Shown here one piece after another: positions 10,150-22,200 of a stretch of 64,000 bases of DNA. Origin of the DNA: Gerris lacustris (Eukaryota; Arthropoda; Insecta; Hemiptera; Gerridae); assembly GCA_951217055.1 (NCBI GenBank), contig OX578284.1, positions 19,106,187 to 19,170,186 on the forward strand. The letters are read 5' to 3'. A program made the position numbers and the translations under genes. Positions within the stretch are counted from its first letter, which is position 1, and the number at the start of each line of letters is the position of its first letter. The notes below the pieces were generated by a model. That model searched no databases, was not told the DNA's origin, and saw only the letters and a list, made by a program, of their open reading frames with translations.

Positions 10150-12340
10150 AATTTAGTTTTTTACACGGATTTTTTGTCACTTAAAAAAAAGTACCTTACT
10201 CTGCAGAAATTTATATTTTTTTTTATTTTACTGTTAGTTTTTGTTCAATTATTTTGAGTGTCATTCACAAAATTTGTATAGAATTAATGTGTTTAAATAC
10301 AATGTTATCATTCCTTGCCATCCTTACATCTCTGTTCTCCAACTAATAAAATTTTAAAGGGTTATGTCTAAATATACTCATCTTAAATATATGTCAAAAT
10401 TGTTTTTTTCTTTAATATGTTGAAGCATAAATTAATCGACTATTATAAAAAAAATATATATATCTAATATTTTTATTTATTGTCCTTTTTATGTTCTTAA
10501 TTTTTTCATAGGCCAGTAATATTTAAATCTTGAAACTTTATTTGCTCATTTAGCCTATTTGTCTTCAGAAGTTTTTTACTCCCTATGTGATTAGATAACT
10601 GTTGTGCAATATTAATTTTATTTAATTATGGGCTGTAAGTGAAAAAAAAAAACAGAAACTATTACTTGGTAATACCCTTCTATTAAGAAATCACATTATG
10701 TTCTTGTCATAAGGTCTAAGTTTGTATGTATGTATGCAATATTGCATATGGAGTGTTAATGGAGGTCATCTTTGAAGGTAGAAGGAAAAGTCTTTACATG
10801 TGAAATTGTGTATTTATTTTCAAAGCAGCTTTCTCTATAAGGTAATCATCAGTGCTGTAATAAAAGATGAAAACATGAATTAAGCAAAAGAGCTTGATGT
10901 GAAGCCAGTGAGTGACACAAGACACCTTGTGCCAGTCTCTAGCTTTGCGTGACTCACCTCGCCTCTATGAGCTCTTTTGTTTGATTGATGATTTCATCTT
11001 TTTCGGCGCTGATGATGATGATGGCCTTGTAGAGGCTGAAAACTGCTTTAAAAATAAATAAATACATTATTTTATGTGGAGAGGCTTTTTCCTCTACTAC
11101 TGTATGTAGACATGTTTGTATACTTATTACTCCCCTATAAAAAACACTATCTTATAAAAAGTAAAAATAGCAACTGAATTTTATCTGCTTTTGAAGCAGT
11201 ATTTTTTTTTTTTTTTTTTTCCCCCAGGGGACTTTTTTTTATAAAAAAAAAAAGTCCGAAGCAATAAGACCTCATGAGTGGATCCAAGGTGCAAACCCGG
11301 TTTAATAGTCCATCCTATAGTACCCTATCCTCTAAGCAAGCTGACAGACCCACAGAAAGTGAGCACCTTGTTTAGGGGAAGTAACCTTAGTTCTTCAATT
11401 GGCAGGATGGCTGAGCCAAAGATTCTCCACCTCAGGCGTGTTAATGCAGGACAGCTGCTAATAAGCATTGAAGCAGTATACTAGTAGTTTAACTTACCTT
11501 TAAAAGGTTCAAAAGAGTAGTTAAAATAATTTTAGGTACTTATATAGACAAACATTCATATATTGTTATTATATCTGGATTGAATGGGCCAGGGAGTTGA
11601 ATCAACCACTTTTTATATCTATCAATGTGGCCATTTTTCTTCGACATTTCTCACCTCTCTGGAAGTAAAATTCATAAAATACATTAATGATGTGACAATT
11701 AATTAATTTGTGTAGAACATCTTAACACTTTTAGACAAACTAATTCCCATTATTCTATTTATTTGTTTTAATTACCTAGTTATAAATATTTTGGCCTATG
11801 AAAAATATCTTATTCCTATCAAATATTATTTATATATATTATATTAATAAAATCTCACTTATAATAATTTAAATTGATTACTATTCCATTATATTATTTT
11901 GTTTAACTAAAAAAATGTTTCTATTAGTTTAACTTGATGCAATCAATACATAATATTATTATTTAACAAATGCTAATGTTTTAATATAAGAATGAATTAA
12001 TTAAATGAATTTTTAACTGAGTTATGTTGTATATTATTATTATAAAATCTTTTTATGGTGAAAAAAAAATTAAAATATAAGATAATAAAAAATTTAATAA
12101 TTAAACAAATCTACTTGGGTTTTTTTTATTAGTATGCGTATTTATTTACACTTGTATTTATCCCATGTAATACTAAAATTCTATTTTTTACCAGAAATAA
12201 GTTGCCAATTTATAAAAGTAAAATGTTGCTTATTTCTGGATAGGAGGTTTAGAAAGCCCAAACAAGTACTTCAAATAGAATAGTTTTTCCAAAAAAATGC
12301 CAACACTGACTTACCATTCAATACAAAACCGTGTGATTAG
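10150..12340. other. gene-free stretch
   Basis: Mostly AT-rich. At 10880-10980 inverted AAAGAGCTT and GAGCTCTTTT motifs about 90 bp apart suggest a small degraded palindrome. A long T run at about 11203-11220 and an A run at about 11242-11252 face each other near 11230. A less AT-rich patch at 11270-11480 is open on the plus strand for 68 codons but resembles nothing I recognise. A lone TTATTACTCCCCTATAAAA at about 11124 recalls one end of family C. Confidence 0.5.
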
Positions 12341-12354
12341 ACTCCTCTCCTGAG

Positions 12355-12800
12355 TGAGTGATTTCCAACTTTTTTACTTTCTCATATATCTCATTTTTAT
12401 ATGTATATAAAGGGAAAGTATTGTGTTGTGAAGGAAGGAAGTATTGCAAGAAGATTCGATTTTGATGGATTGACACATTTGGTTCCCTGAGTCCAAAAAA
12501 AGGTCTAACTTTTAAATATCTGTCTGTAGTCTGCAAACACATAGAGCTAAACTACTGTGCCAATTTAAAAAAAAAATGGCATACAGATTCAGAAATATAA
12601 TTCAATACTAAATCAAAAAATAGATTTTAGCTATAAATTTGGAGGCAATACTCCCAAAAAAATTTTTTTTTAAAACGGTGTTGACGATTTTGATTAAAAA
12701 TTTATCTAATATAGTCTATTTAAATATGAATTCAACCATAAGTCGTTTTTCCGGGTAAAATTCAGTTTCCAAGATATTGATGAAAATAAATTTTATTTAG
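12355..12800 (+). repeat. family A repeat, diverged copy
   Basis: Landmarks match 32249-32620 in order: TTCTCATATATCTC, GGGAAAGTATTGTG, GATTTTGATGGATT, CTGAGTCCAAAAAA, TCTGTCTGTAGTCTGC, ATTTTAGCTATAAATTTGGA, GACGATTTTGATTAAAA and TAGTCTATTTAAATA. The B-box centre present in the other copies is not seen, so this copy ends before it or has decayed. Confidence 0.65.
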
Positions 12801-12879
12801 CTGAAAATAATAGATCAGTTATAAACAACTTGTTGAACATTTTTTTAGTATTTTTCATAATAGATAAATTTAATTAGAT

Positions 12880-13619
12880 TTTTTTTTTTTTAAATTCAGC
12901 ATCATCATGTCAAGAAGTTTGTCGGACTGTTTTTTTTTTTTTTTTCTTTTTTTTGTAAGTTTCATCTCACTAAATGTTATTAAAACAAATAATTAGGTTG
13001 ATAGTGTCTGATTATAGGTTTTTAATTCTTACTGGTTTCTTTTGTTGTAAGAAGAATACTTTATAAAAATATCAAGATTCTGTTTTTTTACACTTCCCTC
13101 ATCTTAGAGTTGGAATATTGAAAAATAAATTTATAATAAATCCTTTCCTTTTAAGTCCTGCCCCAAAATGCCATCTTTTTAATTATTCAGATGTATGTTA
13201 AGCTTGATTACCCTATTTTTATACTAAGTACTTTTGCTTAATCCAGAATGTGTTTTGTGGTTCCATGCCGAGGCTACGGGGGGTTGGATCCCATATAAGG
13301 TAAATAGTGAGGTGTGCCGAAAGTGGGAGAGTTTTGATGCATGGTAGAAAATGAGTCCAGTCCTGCAGTTCATCATTGAAAAAAACACTTCATCCCAGGG
13401 GAGGGTAAGGCTCCAAGCACACCTTTCCGCCATTTTTTCTCGTAACTTGGACAGAGCCCTCTTAAAAGAGTCCGCCAGGCCCGCTAGCGTTTGTTTCCAA
13501 AGAGGATCTTAAAAACAATTTTTTTTAAAGATGAACTTTTAAATCGTGATATCTCATTTGGTATTATTTAGACCCACCAGAGGTACGTTTCTAAATTTTA
13601 TGACGCATTGAATGAGTTA
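12880..13619. other. gene-free stretch
   Basis: Contains T-rich runs near 12880 and 12931-12952. A patch of higher GC around 13240-13500 carries an open frame of 69 codons on the minus strand that I do not recognise. No repeat or RNA gene is evident. Confidence 0.5.
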
Positions 13620-13893
13620 GGCGGCTTTACACACTGCGAGGGAGGCCGGGCCGAGCATTTTTGTATTCACACTGCACTTGAGACCTAGCCAATCGGCCGA
13701 TTATCTATCAGTCCACGTACAACCTTATACAATGCGTTTTCGGCGGCCAAAATTGCTTAGCTAACAAAAACGTTTGAAAAAAAATGCTCGGTCTCGCTTG
13801 GCGTTTAATGTGAATAGACCCATACTAATACATGTATTTGTTTCTCAAGCGGAATCGGCTTCGATCGGTCTCACACGCAATGTGAAAGCCTCC
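13620..13893. mobile_element. 274-bp Harbinger-like MITE, TTA target duplication
   Basis: Left terminus GGCGGCTTTACACACTGCGA and right terminus complement GGAGGCTTTCACATTGCGTG are imperfect inverted repeats. The element is bracketed by TTA at 13617-13619 and 13894-13896. A 3-bp TTA/TAA duplication with GG..TTCACA-type ends fits the PIF/Harbinger superfamily. It is GC-richer than its surroundings and non-coding. Confidence 0.7.
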
Positions 13894-13899
13894 TTAAGC

Positions 13900-13997
13900 A
13901 GAAGCTATAATTGAACTTTTTTTAGAAAAATTACTTTTCTTAAAAAATGTATATATTTGCACACAAGGCGCCCTCCTCTTTGATTTGATAGACGCAT

Positions 13998-14028
<31 letters not shown>

Positions 14029-14890
14029 TCTACCTCTTGTTTTGAGGGACGATTTTTTGGGGCTTCCATATATTTTTTCTGTGTTTGGGTATTTATACAT
14101 AACATAACTGCGAAGTTTTAAACTTTTGTGTTCGGTTGTATTGAGAGTACTTTTAGAGATACAGGTGTGTTAGTGACAAATGAACACAAACACAGAAAGT
14201 TATAAGGGTCCTCGCTTTTGCCTAATGAAGACCTTAAGAAGGAAACAAATACAAATATCAATAAATTCAACAAAAGGAAGTTTTATTTAAATATTTATAA
14301 GAGGAATGTTTTTCCTCTAGAGTACAATGTAGTGATATTGAATTAAAAATATGAATCAGAATTCAAAATCATACTTCACAATTCATCAAATCCACCAACT
14401 CACAAGTAGTCATTCATAAATAAATTTGTTTACAATGCTTAATTCTTGATTTAAAATATTTGCACACAAAGGTTTTTTTTAAAAAAAACAAATATGAGGA
14501 GTGCATTTTTACTAACCAATTATTTTAATACACTGGATTGTGATTCTACCATTTTTATACAGCTTTATGATGAGAGAAAAATCTGAATAATTTAAATATC
14601 AAATTAAATATTTCAAATTTATAAGTACCATAGAAAAATAATTAGAAAAAAATACAATATTCACAACATTATACGGTTGCCGATTGTTTACATCTGAAGG
14701 GACATTAACAAAATTTATTACACAATAATAAAAAAAAATAAATCAATAATTACAAAAATAAATCATTTCAATATTTAAAAAATTAATAACATCAGTCAAG
14801 ATTGTTTAATAATGAAATATTAAACCCAGGGCAAGCTAGGAATTAACTCGAACAACTGCATTCAACCTTATAGAAACCCTTTTCTTGTCG
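13900..14890. other. gene-free AT-rich stretch
   Basis: Contains an A run of about 24 bases at 14005-14028. The minus-strand open frame crossing it is a homopolymer artefact. Nothing else is recognisable. Confidence 0.55.
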
Positions 14891-15004
14891 GCACAGATCT
14901 AAAATTTTAAGGGTCTTCAATATTTTATAAGAACTCTTTTCTTATTACAAGGAGCTAAAATTTAACACTGTCCATGGTCTTTAGCATTGCAGGGATCCCC
15001 TTCC

Positions 15005-15395
15005 AAACAGGAGCTAACATTGGTTGTCAACATTTGAATAATCCTCTTCGAACAAAGAGCTACCAACATTGGTCTTCAACATTTGAGGAATCCTCTTCCA
15101 ACAAGGAGCTAACATTGGTTTTCAACATTTGAGGAATCCTCTTCCAACAATGAGCTAACATTGGTCTTCAACATTTGAGGAATCCTCTTCCAACAAGGAG
15201 CTAACATTGGTCTTCAACATTTGAGGAATCCTCTTCCAACAAGGAGCTAACATTGGTCTTCAACATTTGAGGAATCCTCTTCCAACAAGGAGCTAACATT
15301 GGTCTTCAACATTTGAGGAATCCTCTTCCAACAAGGAGCTAACATTGGTCTTCAACATTTGAGGAATCCTCTTCCAACAAGGAGCTAACATTATA
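15005..15395. repeat. 46-bp minisatellite, about nine copies
   Basis: GAGCTAACATTGG recurs at 15010, 15057 (variant), 15106, 15152, 15198, 15244, 15290, 15336 and 15382, a spacing of exactly 46 bp in the last seven units. The unit also holds TCTTCAACATTTGAGGAATC and CTCTTCCAACAAG. The central units are almost identical while those at the edges are diverged, and weak copies continue out to about 14880 and 15480. The unit is not a multiple of three and both strands contain stops, so it is non-coding. It lies about 0.7 kb past the TMEM19 stop. Confidence 0.92.
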
Positions 15396-15479
15396 TACTA
15401 AGATTGGTCTTCAATATTTGAGGAATCCGCTTCCTATTAAGAAGAAACTATGATCTTACACTGAAATGGGTCTTCAAAA

Positions 15480-15995
15480 TTTAAAGAAGAACCACTTAAC
15501 CAATATTAAGGAGGTATTGTTTTACTTTAACAATGATCTAACATTTTTATTTTATCTAACCTATGTTTTATTTAAAAAAAAAAAACTATGACATGGTCAT
15601 AGGTTTTTTTTGGTCGTGGTTTGAAAGACCTGGTTTTTCAAATTAGTGGAATCTTTTGCCCATTATAAAGTAGTTATATCTTAAAAACAAGCCTCTGCTG
15701 GTCATCAAGTTTCAATATGAAAATCTGTAGGAATCTTACCTTCTAAAGATGGTTAATAACAGACCAAACTTTCTTTCAAATAACCAAATTTTGAACTGCA
15801 AAATATTTCTAAAGCCCTGAATATAAAAATAGACGCCTACATATTTTTAAACCAATGCCAGAATAATTCAATAGTTTCCTTTCACATCTTTTTTTATTCT
15901 CCTAATATTTCTAAAGTTTCTGTTCTCACCACTTTTTACCCCATATAAAATATAGCTCTTATTTACCTACCAAAAAAAGAATTGTTTGAAAATTA
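15480..15995. other. gene-free stretch downstream of TMEM19
   Basis: AT-rich sequence between the minisatellite and the likely TMEM19 polyadenylation region. I see no coding or repeat structure. Confidence 0.5.
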
Positions 15996-15999
15996 TAGT

Positions 16000-16010
16000 T
16001 TTATTTTATT
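16000..16010 (-). terminator. candidate TMEM19 polyadenylation signals
   Basis: Two overlapping AATAAA hexamers on the minus strand lie about 115-120 bp beyond the TMEM19 stop codon; another lies at 16027-16032. Such hexamers are common by chance in DNA this AT-rich, so which one is used, if any, is uncertain. Confidence 0.4.
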
Positions 16011-16122
16011 TTGAAAAATAGTGAAATTTATTTTAGTTAACTCGTGTTACGTTTCATTGCCTAACTGCACCCTGAAGTCGGTGTTTTAAAGCTGTAATTT
16101 CAGACTAGTTAAAGGATAGTGC

Positions 16123-16280
16123 TCAGTTCCAAAATAGACTCGCCAACCTAGGAGTGAGAAAACCCATAATTACAGTTGAAAGGAGATTTACACTGTTGTT
16201 ATCAATCAATCCAAGGCCTGAAATGTGCTCTACGTCTTTACCACTGCAATCCACAACTACCCCTGTCTTCTTGTTAATTC
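16123..16280 (-). CDS. TMEM19: TMEM19 terminal coding exon 7
   Basis: Acceptor TTTTTAG|GAAT. It encodes NKKTGVVVDCSG, DNNSVNLLST and a short C-terminus ending LASLFWN before TGA. Vertebrate TMEM19 also ends a few residues after a Trp. Confidence 0.94.
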
Positions 16281-19200
16281 CTAAAAATGAAGAAAATATA
16301 TTCATAAATAATCTAAAACTAAATAAATATAGCTTGCACAATAGAACCCCATTTTCATTGTTCCCAAGCGTACTAGTTGTTTTCTACAAATGGCTTGTTG
16401 GAACTTTTCAAACAACTATTTTATACAGGAATTTAGCAATCCAACTATATCATCAAATTATATACAAACAATCACACTAACTACTGATAAAATCTTATGA
16501 ACAGTACTCAAAAGTACTTATCGGATTTTTTAAAATTTTTGGATAGTTTATTGAAAGTAGCTCGCTGTTAGCCCCAGATTAATTTCACATTTAATATTGC
16601 AAAATTAGACACTATTGGGGATATAAAAGCATATTCATCATCAATAAAATACGTGATAGGATGTGAGGAAGCTATGTGCCTCATTAATTGGCAGACTATT
16701 TTTATTAATGACTGAAAAATTATAATTACCAGAAAACTGTATGGTAGCTCCTAGAATTGAATCTATAAGACTTCCAATAAACCCGGCAGCACCGGCTAAA
16801 AATATGATTGGGTACTGAGGTGGAGATTCTGAAATGTCTGTTAAAAGAGGCAGACAGACACAGTAAGACAAACCAACTGCCAAACCTCCCAGGAAGCTCA
16901 GCAATAATCCTGCCATCGAAACACCTCCGTTTACACCTAAAATAAAAGGTTTGTATTCAGTGAAGGCCCATAATTAATAACTTAAAAAGCTGGTCATCTT
17001 AAGAATAAGAGAAATTTGAAATTGTTGGCTTTGATTAAGGTAAATGAGTATAGAGAAAATAAAATAAAATTATTTTCAATATTAAGTAGCTCGTTTAAAA
17101 CTAGGTTTCATCTTCTAGGTCACCTGTGACTTCAGCAAGAGAACATTAGTTTCATGGAACTTACTCATGTTGAATAACTAAATTGAAAGAATTGAATTTG
17201 ATCAGTTTTATACTTATCAAATTTAATTCCTTCAATTCAGTTATTCAACATGAGTAAGTTCCATGAAATATGTTCTCTTGCTGAGAATCACATGTTTTCT
17301 TCTAAGATTACGCTAACTTTGAAAAAAAAAAAAAATAAAAAAATAAACTTTTATTTCAGGTTTGGTCACCTTAGAGGAATTATATTTGTTTTTGTATTTG
17401 TCATTATAATTATTTGAAGATTGTATATTTTTGGACAGTAATTAACTAAACATTTCAAAGCACATACTTCCCCATTGCAATCCAAGGAAATTAACATTTC
17501 TTATTATTATTATTAAGTAATTTTTAAGTGAATACATATGGAATAATACTTTATAGGATTTCGAAGATCCTTCTCGAAACCCTTATGCCAAGGGTGATGT
17601 GCCTGTCCATTGGTCCCTCTTTGGTTCATATATCTTGAACCGTTAAGCTAAAAAGTTTAAATTTGAAATACTGGCGTAACTTTTTGACCCACATACAGGA
17701 AATATATAGAAAAGATGAAAATTTTGAAACGTCCAACGATAACTTAAGTAATTATTGACCGATTTTGATGAAATTTGGTAGACATGTTCATTTTACCAAT
17801 GCCCAGGACGAGTTTGTTGAACAACGTTATCCGTTCACGTGTAAGCTCACGTAAACGTGAACTTCAAATTTAAAATTGGAATTTTAGGCCGGGAAAAAAT
17901 CAAACTTCATATATTCAATGAGACAAACATTTTTTTTTCAAATACAATTTTTTATTAAAAACCAATAGCGACACTAAATTCATCTTTCAAACCTAAAATT
18001 ATTTTTACAAGTTATTGGTAGTATTCATACTACGGATCGTTTAAATTTTAATTTATATCAAATTATAATTACTATTTATAATAATTATAATTACTATTAT
18101 AAATAGTAATTATAATTTGATATAAACCTAAAGCTATTTAAAGTTGAAAATATTCCTCTTTAATTTAATATATAATATAAAAGAGTGCTCACCTTTAGGT
18201 ACTCTGTTCCATGTAGTAATCAACCTTGGATTAGACTTACTAAATACTGAACCAAGTTCTGAAGCCCAAGTGTCTCCATTAGCACAGGCAAATGCTCCTG
18301 AAGAATGTAAATAAATTAATTAATTTACTCAAAACAATTTTAATAAAGATAATGTGATAGATAAATAAAATTAAAAGAAAAGTGCTCATAAATCAAATCT
18401 TCAACCCTCCTGTTTAGGTGTTAATAACTCAGGCCTCACCATAATAAACAATAGACTGATTCTATAATCCTCTTACAATTAGAGTCTACTCTGTCAGTGT
18501 GGGAAAATCAAAAAAAATTGGGAGGGAAAAAATTTCATTGGCAGAGTGCCTCCTACAGACCTAGTGGCTTCATTTTTTCCCTCAAATAGGTTGGATTATC
18601 TAAGCTGTTAGTATAAACTCTAATTGTAACAAGTATAGTTCCCATTCTGTATTAAAAACAAGTAAGGCGTGCTTCACATAAGTACGTGAGGCGATAATCG
18701 CTGGTTTCTGTACGATTAAGTTAAAATTATTTAGTGTAAAATTTTATTTTTTATTGTTTTTCTATACTTCAAGACCTTTAAATTGATGTATAATTTCATG
18801 ATGACTAAAAACTTTTTTAGTCCCCCGCCATCTTGGAAATATTAAGTGTGAAAACTCCAAAAAGTGTAAAGTTGTCACAAATGCCGAGATGCACCTGTGT
18901 GCCGAATTTCATGTTCCTAGCTATAGTAGTATATGAATTGAAGCATGCCAACAGACAGACAGACAGACAGAGCCGTTATATAAGGTTTCTTTTCGTATTT
19001 CGTACAGAAACCTAAAACCAATTTTGCAGAAGCATTAATAAGCATTGCATTGTTGTATAAGTGACAAAAAATATAAAGGTTTAAAAATGGACTGTATTTC
19101 TTTGATATATCTTAAAACAATTAATAAAAAAAAAAAGAAGTGTGACGATCTGTGAGACGTAAGATTAATGAAGCTAGACAACTCAAATACGACTGTGAAG

Positions 19201-22200
19201 GGTAGGCCCTCCAATGCCAGCGACGGAAGGAGCAAGGCGGTCTCTGGTGGCTCAGATAAGAATTAAACAATAATACAGATTTGGGTCACAGAGACCTGCA
19301 CTACGTATCCAAACACATTACAATATCTAAACTGGCCTCACCAAGAACACCGAGGGATATCCAAGAAGCTCTGAAGTATCTACTAAAATCTATTGGGATC
19401 TCTGAACAACCGGAATCAAATATGTAGAAGATTGCACAAGATGTAGCCATTCCACCATTACAAAGAACTTGAACCCAATTCCTCTGACCACCTGAAAAAT
19501 GGTTAAATTTTGTTAAATATATGTCAATAATAGAATCATTTAAAAACAATTTTATTTTCTTTGGTGATAAGGTTTTAAATCTGTATAAACTAATGGGCAT
19601 ATGTTATAAACTATTCTTACTTCTGAGCAGGAAGTAACCAATTGCTGAAATGTTTTCTTAAATTTCAACCCCAGCAATAGCATATCATTTTTAATGGAGC
19701 ACTTTAGTCAATCCTGAGAACATGGAGTTTTAAAGATGTCCTACCTTTATCTGTTAGCACATTCACCTTGTAATTAAACATGAAAAAATAAAATGAAATT
19801 TTACATGCTCAGCTCTACAGCCCTCAATCAAAGCCTTTCTCCGGCAAACTACAAGAGTTTATCTAATTATTATTCTTTGTAATAAATCTTTCTCCACAAT
19901 AGGGTTTTCAAAATAATTGAAAAGCAGATAACTGAAGCTTTCTATTAATAGTATTATCTGTAATAAAAGAATCTGAGTAGACTAATAAACTATCATACAA
20001 ACACATGCATATATTATAGGACAGTTACAGGCTGAGAGAAGCCAAACCAATAGAATATTATGTAGAAAAGTAAAATAAAATTACCCTCTTTAAAATCAGG
20101 CTCGAGCTTCTTTTTCTCTTTGCTTTTAAATTTGGTTGCTTTTGATGAGGAAACAAAGAATGTAAAGAGACAAATCAAAAACAAATAATTAGCTATGGTT
20201 AGGATGAAAGCAAATATAAAACCTGAAACACAAAAAATTCACATATAAATAAAAATAAAATTATTTTATCATACAACTTAATAAAAATACTACCGACTAG
20301 GTGAATTGTATTGGGTTGACCAAGCTTATAATAAAGCCATAAGGCTACCCGCTGGCATGAATAAAATGATAATACTCTATTTAATGAATAAGAAATACCT
20401 AAAACAGCTCCACTCTTGGACACACTTTTCTTTTTAATTCCAATTGCAGCTATCAGAAGAGGGAACAAGACTGACACTAAGAACCTCACAGGTGATACTG
20501 GCTCTGAAATAACATCAAAATATATGATTAAGTAGAAGCCAACACAATGCTTTCTTTACACAGATAAGAAGGTGTCAATAACAGAGGTTGCCGTTATGCT
20601 TTATGAACCCAAAATTTAAATCCTACATTTAAAAAAGAAAGAAGAAGAAAATTAAATTTTGTTTTTTCAATATCTGTGGAGCAACATGTCTCTGCTTGAT
20701 GATAAAAGTACGACATCAGCTTATGAGTTTTTTTTTATTATTCCATGAATTTGTAATGCATGTTTGCTTCCTGTACTTCATTTGAAAGTTAATCTGAAGT
20801 TAGTTGCATGTTTGAGACTGCGTTTTATGGGCGGAGCCAACTCCTCCACTTTAAAAGCTTCATATGCATAATTTTGACCATAAGGTGAAAGATGGCTATA
20901 TGTAGGGTGGACCCTGAACGAGACTGTGTTTATGGGACCCTGGACGAGACTGTGTTTATGGGACCCTGGACGAGACTGTGTTTTATGGACGGAGCCAACT
21001 CCTCCTCTTTAAAGGCTTCATATGCATAATTTTTACCACAAGGTAAAAAGTGGCTATATGTAGGGTGGACCCTGAACAAGACTGTGTTTTGGTTAAGAGG
21101 TCAAAGAGGAAATTGGCCAGTAGGACCGTCAACAATCAGTTTGAGTCTTACTTAGGAGAGTATATTTGGCATTGGAGTCGTTTTGATCTTGATGATCTTA
21201 TATCAGCACATCTTAAAGACATTATCAAGGTCTTTGGGCCAGGCTGAGATCTTCCTGAAAAGAGGACACTTGGTAAGCCAAATAAATTGTATTTAACATT
21301 TTTAAATTCGATTTTCATACCTTTAAAGGTACAGTTTCCTAGATGCGACTCCAGCGATAGATGCTGAGCAACAGTTGCCCAGTGACTATTGTGGAGGAGA
21401 GTTTGAATGTTAAGAGTCACTCAGCTAGGAAAACGGTAACATGCTAACTCAGAAGAGGAGTCCTCAGCAACAGTCGCTGGGCAACTATCCCTTGAGCGTC
21501 TATCGCTGGAGTCGCGTCTAGGAAAATAAACCTTAAAGAGGAGAAGTTTGCTCCGCTTACAAAGTCTCTTGTTTTCTAAGCCCCACCACCAACCTGGCAT
21601 TAACTTCATTTCTACCCGTTTTGTATCTGTAGTCATGTCTAGTAAGCTTAATAAGGAGGTAGTTAGACTCCTAGGTGGTTGAATTAAAATATTGCAGATT
21701 TACCACTTGTTCATAAGGACCCCTTTCATACATTATATAAATATAGAGAAGTTTGAGATACTCCGCCTTAAGTGTGAGTGAGACTATAAAACTGTACAGG
21801 TTCATTAATTTAATAAGCCTATATACATTTGATGGTGATCCTAAATTACATTGTTTTAGGTTCAATCATGCAATGACAATACATGGTATGATTGTAACAG
21901 AGTGGACCATGAAACATAGTAGGTATTCAAGTTACTTGTACAATTATCAGTACCAGTATCATCACTCGCAACAAAAACATTATCTTAGAACGATCAGGGA
22001 TAATGCAGTTAGGTCGAGGTCAAACAAATAGGAAGTGCATCATTATATACATATATTTGCCAACATTTATATTTATTCCAGTTTTTTTTTTTTTAATTCA
22101 AATAAATAATATAATAAAAAATTACCACCAGAAGGCGTGACGAAAATTCTCAGCGTTAAATTTAAAAACCACAAAACAACGGTTAATCCAAACGCAAAGA

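Noticed and set aside
13905..14105. 66-codon minus-strand frame with a run of Phe
   Set aside because: It is created by a 24-base A run read on the opposite strand.
15005..15395. Regular direct repeats that might suggest a CRISPR-like array
   Set aside because: The units are contiguous 46-bp repeats with no unique spacers, in a spliced eukaryotic genome. It is a minisatellite.
21050..22031. Plus-strand frames inside TMEM19 intron 1
   Set aside because: They overlap the duplicated block at 20817-21095, have no recognisable domain and lie antisense within a well-supported intron.
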